From positions 806,001 through 870,000 of the forward strand of contig NZ_VFIO01000001.1 of the NCBI RefSeq assembly GCF_007858365.1: a stretch of 64,000 nucleotides of DNA, given 5' to 3'. A program made the translations under genes and the position numbers. Each line of letters opens with the position of its first letter. Position 1 is the stretch's first letter. The notes beneath the pieces were generated by a model, which ran no database searches, was not told where the DNA came from, and saw nothing but the letters and a program-made list of their open reading frames with translations. Source of the stretch: Pseudomonas saxonica (GTDB lineage Bacteria > Pseudomonadota > Gammaproteobacteria > Pseudomonadales > Pseudomonadaceae). Shown here piece by piece: positions 56,931-64,000 of this stretch.

Positions 56931-58028
56931 ATGATGCGCAGGCAAGCACTCAAGCTCGGCGATCTACTGCTGAGCGCTGTCACCTTGGGTGGCTGGTCGC
57001 TGTTTCGGCAAAAAGGCCAAGGCCCGCTGTTGCTCAGCGCCCGTGACGATGTAGACGGCAATCACTTTGCCGTCGGGTATCGTCTGGATGGCACCCGAGT
57101 CTTCAGCACTCAGGTCGGCCAGCGTTGCCATGACATCATTAACCACCCGACCCTGCCTGTCGCATTGTTTGTGGCCCGGCGCCCTGGCACCGAAAGCTAC
57201 CTGATCAGCCTGACTGACGGGCAACTGTTGCAAACACTGACCTCACTGCCCAATCGTCATTTTTACGGTCACGCGGTGATCCACAAAGATGGCGAGTGGC
57301 TCTACGCCACGGAAAACGACACCACAGATCCGGGCCGCGGCTTGCTCGGGGTTTATCGCTTTGAAGGCGAACGCCTGACCCATAGCGGCGAAATTCCGAC
57401 TCACGGCGTTGGCCCGCATCAAGTGTCGTGGATGCCCGACGGCGAAACACTGGTGGTCGCCAATGGCGGCATTCGCACTGAGGCCGAAAGCCGCGTTGAG
57501 ATGAATCTGAACGCGATGGAGCCCAGCCTGGTGCTGATGCAACGCGATGGCACCCTGCTGAGCAAAGAAACGCTGAGTCAACAAATGAACAGCGTGCGCC
57601 ACTTGGGCATCGCCAATGACGGCACCATCGTGGCGTGTCAGCAATTTATGGGGGACGCTCAGACGTTATCGCAATTATTGGCAATTAAACGGCCGGGCAT
57701 GGCGTTTGAGCCGTTTCCAGTGAAGGAAGAGCAACTGCGGGCCATGGGTCACTACACGGCCAGTGTGGCGGTGCACAGTGAATTACGGTTAGTCGCATTG
57801 ACGGCGCCGCGCGGTAATCGCTTTTTTGTCTGGGACCTGGACAACGGCGATTTACGTCTCGATGCCCCTCTGCCCGACTGCGCGGGGGTAGCGGCGGTAA
57901 GAGATGGTTTTGTCGTCACATCCGGCCAAGGACGTTGCCGCTTCTATGATTGCCGCCAAAAATTGCTGACCGCCAAGCCGTTGGAGTTGCCGTCAGGCTT
58001 GTGGGACAACCACTTGCATGTAATGTAG
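56931..58028 (+). CDS. DUF1513 family protein, predicted exported
   Basis: 365 residues. The start MMRRQALKLGDLLLSAVTLG has an arginine pair before a hydrophobic stretch, suggestive of a Tat-like or signal-anchor leader. The body is a beta-propeller-like DUF1513 (RGLLGVYRFEGERLTHSGEI, HGVGPHQVSWMPDGETLVVA). Last gene of the imelysin-DHOR cluster; DUF1513 genes are repeatedly found with imelysin and di-heme genes. The second ATG at 56934 is equally possible. Confidence 0.86.
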   Translation: MMRRQALKLGDLLLSAVTLGGWSLFRQKGQGPLLLSARDDVDGNHFAVGYRLDGTRVFSTQVGQRCHDIINHPTLPVALFVARRPGTESYLISLTDGQLLQTLTSLPNRHFYGHAVIHKDGEWLYATENDTTDPGRGLLGVYRFEGERLTHSGEIPTHGVGPHQVSWMPDGETLVVANGGIRTEAESRVEMNLNAMEPSLVLMQRDGTLLSKETLSQQMNSVRHLGIANDGTIVACQQFMGDAQTLSQLLAIKRPGMAFEPFPVKEEQLRAMGHYTASVAVHSELRLVALTAPRGNRFFVWDLDNGDLRLDAPLPDCAGVAAVRDGFVVTSGQGRCRFYDCRQKLLTAKPLELPSGLWDNHLHVM

Positions 58029-58092
58029 GGCGTTGTCATTGCTGGCGAAGACGACCGAGAAAGCGTCATCGCCAGCAACGATAATGCGGCGG

Positions 58093-58317
58093 CTACCCCT
58101 GCCCCTTCAAGCCCTGGGCCATTCCAAACATAAACAACAGCAGGTCATGATCAGGCTGTGCCGCTTCGGCAGGTTTAATGACTCGCGGCAAGGGGCAATT
58201 GGCACTATTAGGCCCGCTAATCACCTGCATCACCGGCTGCTCCCATGCGGCCATCGCCACGGAGGCAACAGCAAGAGCCACCAGCAAAAACAAACCTCGT
58301 GCTATTTCTCTCTTCAT
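58093..58317 (-). CDS. Small exported protein, 74 residues
   Basis: ATG 58317 gives MKREIARGLFLLVALAVASV then AMAAWEQPVM, a signal peptide with cleavage after AMA. The mature part is about 50 residues with one Cys (NCPLPRVIKPAEAAQ). Unknown family. Its ATG overlaps the inaA-like stop by one base, so it is co-translated with the upstream gene and belongs to the same operon. Confidence 0.72.
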   Translation of the reverse strand: MKREIARGLFLLVALAVASVAMAAWEQPVMQVISGPNSANCPLPRVIKPAEAAQPDHDLLLFMFGMAQGLKGQG

Positions 58318-59033
58318 CACCGTAAACCTTTGATGGCGCTACCAAACACCTTTTCATAAAAGTAGTTCAGTTTTTTCCATTCATCGGCATTCCACGACGA
58401 ATGGCGCCGTAGCTGTTTAAGATCGTGCAGTGCTGCCTTATGCGCGGTCAGTCGTTGACGGCATTTCTCAAGGTCGAGCAGGGCCACATCAACAACTGCG
58501 CTCTCCCCCGTACCCGTGACGCGAACAAAGATGTGTTTGGCGTATAAACAGCTGTGTTGCCAGCGCCCCAGATGCATGCGTGCCAGATTGTGGGCGATGC
58601 TTTCAAGGACTCGATCATGGACCGCTTCGCCATGACGCTCACGCTCACCGGCTGCGTACCAGTTATCGACTTCGACAAAACCCTCCAGCGCAGCGGTCAC
58701 TAACAGGGCACGCCACTGTTTGTCTGCACCTTGCCGGGCTGCGCAGTAAACCAATTCAGGAACACCCACGGACAATTTTGTCAGGGCCTGCAACGCATCC
58801 CGCTCACGCAAGACCGTCGGGCGCCCCAGCGGATAGCGCCAGCTGCGGTAGGTATGCCCGACCTGACGTTTGACATACAGCAACCGCCCACCTTCTTCAT
58901 ATATTCGCTGCACGCCGCTCTCACCGCCGCGACGCTGGTTCGGCTCCTCGACCCACTCGCCTTGCTGCTGCCAATAAAATTCAAAGCGATCTTCGGTCGC
59001 AGCGTCGGATGGCGATACTGAATCAGCGGTCAT
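58317..59033 (-). CDS. inaA: InaA-family lipopolysaccharide kinase-like protein
   Basis: 238 residues. Kinase-like fold of the InaA/WaaP relatives: GGRLLYVKRQVGHTYRSWRY (Lys), LARMHLGRWQHSCLYAKHIF (catalytic-loop-like His) and VDVALLDLEKCRQRL (DLEK). In P. fluorescens and P. putida inaA follows orf222 downstream of colS, as here. Presumed to modify the LPS core. It starts 3 bases after the methyltransferase stop. Confidence 0.88.
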   Translation of the reverse strand: MTADSVSPSDAATEDRFEFYWQQQGEWVEEPNQRRGGESGVQRIYEEGGRLLYVKRQVGHTYRSWRYPLGRPTVLRERDALQALTKLSVGVPELVYCAARQGADKQWRALLVTAALEGFVEVDNWYAAGERERHGEAVHDRVLESIAHNLARMHLGRWQHSCLYAKHIFVRVTGTGESAVVDVALLDLEKCRQRLTAHKAALHDLKQLRRHSSWNADEWKKLNYFYEKVFGSAIKGLR

Positions 59034-59036
59034 TTA

Positions 59037-59717
59037 TTACCTCTTGCGCAATATGTAAACCCGCCACATGGCGTAGAGCGGGATAAAATCAAAATGGTTC
59101 TGAACTGTAAACCCGGCCTTCTTAAACTCGGACTCAACCGTATCGGCTGGTAACACAAAGCGATTTTGGTAACCCTCGGCCCCGCTATCGAACTGGCGAA
59201 GTCGCTCTAGACGTTTGCGTTTCCAGGCTTTGAAGTTACCGTCCACCCACAAAGAAATGATTACGCTGTCTCGGCTGACCCTATGAAACTCCCGTAGCAG
59301 AGCCATGCGATGGCTTGAATCGCCAATATGATGGAGCAAGCGCATAGAGAAAATGCTGTCGACCGAATTGTCAGGCAGATCAATATCAAATGCAGATGTC
59401 TGCAAACGTCGTACCCGTTTCACCACTTCGCCAGGTTGTGCCAGCGATGCGACGTCCAGCATGGCTGCCGAATAGTCGGCACCGATGATTTCACGGTTGG
59501 TTTTTTCAGCCAATAACGGCCAAAAACGGCCTGCCCCACAGGGTAAATCCAGCACCAGACCCGGCTCACCGGCCAATTCCAAGGCTTTGCGAGCCAATTG
59601 CTCATCACGCTTATGCGAAAGGCGACGCGCTAACCCGTCCTGATGTTTAACCAAGTATTCGCTTGCGTGTTGCGGGTCATACTTTTCAGAAAATTTAAGT
59701 TTGATTGTTGAGTTCAC
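59037..59717 (-). CDS. Class I SAM-dependent methyltransferase (colRS-linked orf222 type)
   Basis: 226 residues. The SAM site is in LVLDLPCGAGRFWPLLAEKT, and the following IIGADYSAAMLDVA and DSIFSMRLLHHIGDSSHRM fit a Methyltransf_11-type fold. In pseudomonads the gene between colS and inaA (orf222) belongs to the ColR regulon and is thought to affect the envelope. Here it lies about 150 bp downstream of colS, in the same direction, with no obvious terminator between. Confidence 0.88.
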   Translation of the reverse strand: MNSTIKLKFSEKYDPQHASEYLVKHQDGLARRLSHKRDEQLARKALELAGEPGLVLDLPCGAGRFWPLLAEKTNREIIGADYSAAMLDVASLAQPGEVVKRVRRLQTSAFDIDLPDNSVDSIFSMRLLHHIGDSSHRMALLREFHRVSRDSVIISLWVDGNFKAWKRKRLERLRQFDSGAEGYQNRFVLPADTVESEFKKAGFTVQNHFDFIPLYAMWRVYILRKR

Positions 59718-59868
59718 AATGACTCTCCTGAAGCGTGTAGCCTCAACTTTAATCAGGAGAACGTGCGTAACAGGTCATTACAAAGTGAAAATTATGTGCC
59801 CTGACCCAGCAAACGTTGCAGGGTTTTACAGAGCCTAAATACTGGCTATGGGCCAGTTAATGAACCAG

Positions 59869-61149
59869 TCATAGGTCTTCAGGGTTTAATTCAACATGGA
59901 AGCGGCAACCATTAGGCTCCATGGTCGTCAGCGTCACGCGCCACCCTTGGCTGTCACAGATTCGTTGCACCAGCGAGAGCCCCAGACCCAACCCTTCGCC
60001 CCGCTTTTCGCTGCCTCGAACAAAGGGCTGAAACATAGCCTGGCGTTTCTCTTCAGGGATCCCCACTCCGCTGTCTTCCACCACAAAGCCGGTGGGCTCC
60101 AGGCTTAAGCGGATAAAGCCGGTGTCGGTGTAATGCAAGGCATTGCGCAGCAGATTGCCCATCACCGCATGCAAGAAAGTGGCGTTATAGCGGGTGTCCA
60201 ATGGGTTACCCGGGTCATAAATGAGCTTGAGGCCTTTGGCCTCAATGGGGCCACGCCACAAACTGATCAACCCTTCGGCCACGGTGGTAAGGGTGACCGT
60301 CGGCGACATGCTCGCGTCTTCATGTTGCGCGCGCGCCAGCATCAGGAAGGTTTGAACCAGTTCGCGCATTTCTTCACAGGCACGTGATATTCGCTCGACC
60401 TGAGCGCGGCTGCGTTGATCCAGCGACGGACTTTCAAGCAGTAGCTCACAAGAGCTGGCCAGTACCATCAAGGGCGTACGCAGTTCATGACTGACATCAC
60501 TGGTAAACAACCGCTCACGGGTGAGGGTGTCACGCAAGCGGCCTAATGTGGCATCGAAGGCCACCGCCAATTCGCCCACTTCATCGGCCGCGTAGTCTGG
60601 TGCCAAAGGGGGGGCCAAGCCGAGCAACTGATCGCGGTGACGCACCTGCCGCGCCAACCGCACTACCGGCGCCATCACCCGGCGCGCCAGTACCCAACCG
60701 AGGAAGACCGCCAGCGCCAACGCCAGCACGAAGCCGACCACAACCACGGCAAACAGCACACGTTCACGCTCTTCAAAATCACTTTGATCTTGCAGCAAGA
60801 CGTAGCGGCGCCCATCGACGACTTCAACCATCGCGTGATACGACAGTTGATCACGAAAGACCTCATGAAACCCCGGATCGAGATGCCGCAGGTCTTTAGG
60901 CAAAGCAAAATCACCGCGCCCGCCGCTGTAATAAAACAGTTGATCGGGCTCAGGACGATGGTTCCAGTCGGCGACGTTATCCATCAGCAGCAAACGCTGA
61001 AGGTCACCGCCCAAGCCAGCAGAAATGAGTTTCTCTTCGACCAGGTGAACCGTGGCAACAATGCCCATAGCGAAGGTGCCTGCCACTAAAGCGCTCATCA
61101 ACGCAAAGGCGATAATGATCCGCTGAGCAAGGCTTTGCTTAAACTCCAT
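59869..61149 (-). CDS. colS: Sensor histidine kinase ColS
   Basis: 426 residues. TM1 (IIIAFALMSALVAGTFAMGI) and TM2 (VLFAVVVVGFVLALALAVFL) flank a periplasmic domain. This domain has Glu96, His105 and the ExxE pair Glu126/Glu129 (SDFEERE), the positions reported to bind Zn2+/Fe3+ in P. putida ColS. HisKA reads TSDVSHELRTPLMVLASSC; the ATPase has NLLRNALHYTDTGF and [17 protein letters not shown] 61149; it overlaps the colR stop by 11 bases. Confidence 0.94.
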   Translation of the reverse strand: MEFKQSLAQRIIIAFALMSALVAGTFAMGIVATVHLVEEKLISAGLGGDLQRLLLMDNVADWNHRPEPDQLFYYSGGRGDFALPKDLRHLDPGFHEVFRDQLSYHAMVEVVDGRRYVLLQDQSDFEERERVLFAVVVVGFVLALALAVFLGWVLARRVMAPVVRLARQVRHRDQLLGLAPPLAPDYAADEVGELAVAFDATLGRLRDTLTRERLFTSDVSHELRTPLMVLASSCELLLESPSLDQRSRAQVERISRACEEMRELVQTFLMLARAQHEDASMSPTVTLTTVAEGLISLWRGPIEAKGLKLIYDPGNPLDTRYNATFLHAVMGNLLRNALHYTDTGFIRLSLEPTGFVVEDSGVGIPEEKRQAMFQPFVRGSEKRGEGLGLGLSLVQRICDSQGWRVTLTTMEPNGCRFHVELNPEDL

Positions 61150-61822
61150 CACGGCTCTCGGCGAGGCGATAACCCACACCATGAACAGTTTGCAGCAATG
61201 GTTTTTCGAACGGTTTGTCGATCACTTGGCGCAATTGGTGAACATGACTGCGCAGGCTGTCGCTGTCCGGGCAGTCATCACCCCACAAGGCTTCTTCAAG
61301 TACCTCGCGGCGTAATACATGAGGGCTTTTCTGCATCAGTACGGCAAGTAATTTAAGCCCGACGGGGTTGAGTTTGAGCAGACGCCCTTCGCGGGTGACT
61401 TCAAGGGTGTCGAGGTCGTATTTCAAATCACCCACTTGCAACTCCCGTCGGCCACCGCCTTGGGCACGACGCAACACTGCTTCGATTCGCGCAGCCAGTT
61501 CTGACAGCGCGAAAGGTTTGAGCAGGTAGTCGTCGGCACCGGACTTGAAGCCTTGCAAACGGTCATCCAGTTGATCGCGAGCCGTCAACATGATCACCGG
61601 AGTGTCGCGACGCGCATCTTCGCGCAGGCGTTTGCACAGGGTATAGCCGTCGATACCAGGCAACATGATGTCGAGCACGATCAGGTCGTAATGCTCGGTT
61701 GCCGCCAGATGCAAGCCTGACAAGCCGTCCTGCGCACAGTCCACGGTATAACCTTTAAGCCCCAAGTAGTCGGCTAGATTGGCGAGGATATCGCGGTTGT
61801 CTTCAACCAATAGAATTCGCAT
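61139..61822 (-). CDS. colR: Response regulator ColR
   Basis: 227 residues. Receiver starting MRILLVEDNRDILANLADYL with phospho-acceptor Asp 51 (LIVLDIMLPGIDG) and KPFALSEL. The C-terminal winged helix contains LNPVGLKLLAVLMQKSPHVL and TVHGVGYRLAES. ColR controls membrane-protection genes under metal or phenol stress. The ATG at 61822 is chosen; a longer frame has 10 extra codons. Confidence 0.95.
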   Translation of the reverse strand: MRILLVEDNRDILANLADYLGLKGYTVDCAQDGLSGLHLAATEHYDLIVLDIMLPGIDGYTLCKRLREDARRDTPVIMLTARDQLDDRLQGFKSGADDYLLKPFALSELAARIEAVLRRAQGGGRRELQVGDLKYDLDTLEVTREGRLLKLNPVGLKLLAVLMQKSPHVLRREVLEEALWGDDCPDSDSLRSHVHQLRQVIDKPFEKPLLQTVHGVGYRLAESRDGV

Positions 61823-62024
61823 GGGCACTTCTCCGTACGCAGTTACCGCCATGTTGGCTCGCGCAGCTTAAGTCCTGTCACTGCACAGAGCCAGCGCTCT
61901 GGGGCATTTATATGGTTTAGTTATTTGCCGGGCGCATATGACATTTTTTTTACTAACGGTTCACATACCCCCTACAGTAGCGACCGCACACTTGCGCACC
62001 CCCAGGGTTTAAGGAAAAACACTC

Positions 62025-63974
62025 ATGCGTCTGCTGTACTCCGCGCCTATGCGCTATCTACTGTTATTGACGGGCTGCTGGCTTGCGACCTTTTTAATCA
62101 CCCGAGGGGTGTTGCTGGCCACTCACCTTGGCGAGGCCGGCAATCACTGGCTGCCTGTATTTGGCATTGGCTTGCTCTACGACCTTGGTTTTCTGGCCTA
62201 TGCCGCCGTGCCACTGGGACTGTATCTACTGCTGTGCCCGCCTGGGCTGTGGCGTCGTCGCGGCCATCAGTGGTTCCTGCAAGGCCTGCTGACCGTCAGT
62301 CTGTTTGCCATGCTGTTCACAGCAGTGGCGGAATGGCTGTTCTGGGATGAGTTCGGCGTGCGCTTCAATTTTATCGCCGTGGACTATTTGGTTTACTCCG
62401 ATGAAGTGCTGAATAACGTCATGGAGTCCTACCCGATTGGCATGTTGCTAAGCGCCATTGGCGTCGTAGCCATTCTTCTAAGCATCGCGTTGCGCAAACC
62501 ATTCAACGCCGCGATCAATGCACCGCTACCGACCGTTCGCGGACGTGCCGCCACCTTGGCCGGCTTGCTACTGGTGGCCGGGCTGAGCCTGCAACTGCTT
62601 GATCAGGATACCCCGCGCGGCCAGGGCGGCAACGCCTATCAGCATGAGCTGGCCAGCAACGGCCCGTACCAATTCTTCGCAGCCTTCCGTAACAACGAAC
62701 TCGATTATCAGCAGTTCTACACCAGCCTGCCCACGGCGGTGGTGGCCAAGCAGTTGCGCAGCGAGCTGGCTGAGCCCAATGCGACGTTTGTCGGCACGGA
62801 CCCGCTGGATATCCGCCGCACTATTGATAACCCCGGCGCTGCGCGCCAACCCAACATCGTGCTGGTCACCATAGAGAGCCTGAGTGCGAAATATTTGGGC
62901 AGCAATGGCGATGGTCGCAACCTGACCCCTCACCTCGATCAGTTGCGTAAAGAGAGTCTGTATTTCAATAACTTCTATGCCACCGGCACCCGTACGGATC
63001 GTGGGCTGGAAGCGATTACTCTGGCCATTCCACCCACACCGGGGCGCTCAATCGTCAAGCGTATCGGTCGTGAAAGTGGCTTTGCCAGCCTTGGGCAACA
63101 GTTGAATGCGGTCGGGTATGACAGTGTATTTGTGTACGGGGGGCGTGGTTACTTCGACAACATGAACGCGTTCTTTAGTGGGAATGGCTATCGCGTCGTC
63201 GACCAAAGCAGCGTGAATGAAGCCGACATCCACTTCAAAAACGCGTGGGGCATGGCGGACGAAGACCTGTACCGTGAAACCCTGAAACTGGCCGATGCCG
63301 ACTACGCTCAGCAAAAGCCGTTTTTGCTGCAATTGATGACCACATCAAACCATCGTCCTTATACCTATCCAGAAGGCCGAATCGACATCAAGTCGGGTAA
63401 TGGTCGCGATGGGGCAGTGAAATACACCGACTACGCCATCGGCCAATTCCTCGAGAATGCGCGGAAAAAACCGTGGTTTGACAACACCATCTTTATCTTC
63501 GTGGCTGATCACACGGCGGGTAGTGCGGGCAAAGAAGACTTGCCGATCAGCAACTACCAAATCCCGTTGTTTATTTATGCGCCAAAGCTGATTGAAGCGC
63601 GCGAAAACGCGCAACTGGCGAGCCAGATCGACCTTGCACCCACCCTGCTCGGCTTGTTGAACATGGATTACCAGTCGACGTTCTTTGGTCGTAACGTGTT
63701 GCAGGACAACCCGCTGGCACCGCGTGTGGTGGTGGGCAACTATCAGCACCTTGGACTGTTCGACGGCAAGAACCTGGCGATATTGAGCCCGCGCCAGGGG
63801 CTACGTCGCCACGATGAAGCGCTGACGGCCAGTGTTGAATCGCGCGTACCGGCGACCGATCCGCTGGTAGAGCGGGCGATTACCTACTATCAGGCCGCGA
63901 GCTATGGCTATAAGCAGCAGTTGCTGAGCTGGAAGCCGGAGCACAAGTCGCCAGTGCAGGTCACAGAGCGCTGA
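62025..63974 (+). CDS. LTA synthase-family sulfatase-fold membrane protein
   Basis: 649 residues after AAGGAAA. Four or five N-terminal membrane segments (residues about 10-180), then a periplasmic alkaline-phosphatase-fold domain. The metal and nucleophile sites look like those of LtaS/MdoB/OpgB: LVTIESLSAKYLGS (Glu), YATGTRTDRGLEA (nucleophile Thr near residue 321) and FVADHTAGS (Asp-His near residue 493). Probable phosphoglycerol or related head-group transferase acting on glucans or lipids. Divergent from colR across about 200 bp. Confidence 0.9.
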   Translation: MRLLYSAPMRYLLLLTGCWLATFLITRGVLLATHLGEAGNHWLPVFGIGLLYDLGFLAYAAVPLGLYLLLCPPGLWRRRGHQWFLQGLLTVSLFAMLFTAVAEWLFWDEFGVRFNFIAVDYLVYSDEVLNNVMESYPIGMLLSAIGVVAILLSIALRKPFNAAINAPLPTVRGRAATLAGLLLVAGLSLQLLDQDTPRGQGGNAYQHELASNGPYQFFAAFRNNELDYQQFYTSLPTAVVAKQLRSELAEPNATFVGTDPLDIRRTIDNPGAARQPNIVLVTIESLSAKYLGSNGDGRNLTPHLDQLRKESLYFNNFYATGTRTDRGLEAITLAIPPTPGRSIVKRIGRESGFASLGQQLNAVGYDSVFVYGGRGYFDNMNAFFSGNGYRVVDQSSVNEADIHFKNAWGMADEDLYRETLKLADADYAQQKPFLLQLMTTSNHRPYTYPEGRIDIKSGNGRDGAVKYTDYAIGQFLENARKKPWFDNTIFIFVADHTAGSAGKEDLPISNYQIPLFIYAPKLIEARENAQLASQIDLAPTLLGLLNMDYQSTFFGRNVLQDNPLAPRVVVGNYQHLGLFDGKNLAILSPRQGLRRHDEALTASVESRVPATDPLVERAITYYQAASYGYKQQLLSWKPEHKSPVQVTER

Positions 63975-63985
63975 TTGAGCCGCAA

Positions 63986-64000
63986 CCCTCACCCCAACCC
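63986..64000. repeat. REP cut by the right edge
   Basis: CCCTCACCCCAACCC, the 5' part of the same REP family, 11 bases after the stop of the LTA-synthase-like gene. Confidence 0.75.

Overview
The window is chromosomal DNA of a Pseudomonas species, most likely from the fluorescens/fragi side of the genus. Signs of this are gacS next to ldhA and cysM-rlmD-relA-mazG, phoPQ, pcpS, the lysE-sodB-bifA-imelysin block, colRS with its methyltransferase/inaA operon, and fluorescens-type REP elements. No rRNA, tRNA, CRISPR array, insertion sequence, integrase or prophage gene was recognised. Most genes look like core genes. Accessory material is limited to REP clusters, a few small secreted proteins and some variable metabolic genes around 37-48 kb.

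Layout. 0-8 kb: NlpC/P60 hydrolases, hda, an AI-2E-type transporter, a DUF2066 protein, purM-purN, a DUF3108 protein, a 60-residue gene and a DUF2058 gene. 8-20 kb: the leftward series cysM-rlmD-relA-mazG, then the two-component pair pirS/pirR and the divergent gacS-ldhA. In P. aeruginosa the receptor gene pirA lies between pirS and cysM, and it is missing here. 20-27 kb: a four-cysteine protein, a META-type lipoprotein, a REP array, a thioredoxin-like lipoprotein, arsC-wrbA-DUF2069, a Tag-like glycosylase, ttcA, a Yip1 protein and a SprT-type protease. 26-36 kb: dctA, phoPQ, pcpS, a sensor kinase with a sigma-54 activator (MifSR/DctBD type) and kgtP. 36-48 kb: a membrane protein, a 13-residue-repeat secreted peptide, a flavin reductase, small ORFs, an AraC regulator, an AruI-like decarboxylase with a divergent LysR gene, an MBL-fold protein, a DHA2 exporter beside a duplicated REP segment, a coiled-coil protein and an epimerase. 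47.5-58 kb: argP/lysE, sodB, bifA and an iron-type cluster (imelysin, di-heme oxidoreductase, second imelysin, DUF1513). 58-64 kb: the inaA and methyltransferase genes, colRS and an LTA-synthase-like sulfatase.

The most connected regulatory picture is C4/C5-dicarboxylate uptake. Both dctA and kgtP have a good -24/-12 sigma-54 promoter. Upstream of each lie two copies of the same inverted repeat (arms GCGGA/TCCGC with a 2-bp centre). The sigma-54 activator gene sits between them, next to kgtP. The simplest reading is one EBP regulon covering both transporters. The kgtP leader also carries an A-rich Hfq/Crc-type motif touching its Shine-Dalgarno sequence. A PhoP-box-like direct repeat precedes phoP, which here has no oprH in front of it.

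Other items worth attention are a secreted protein built from five exact-length 13-residue repeats, a drug-exporter gene whose stop codon lies inside a REP and whose 3' end is duplicated downstream, a 65-bp tandem REP-derived array, an MBL-fold protein with an altered metal motif, and two small genes (55 and 59 codons) that are easy to miss.
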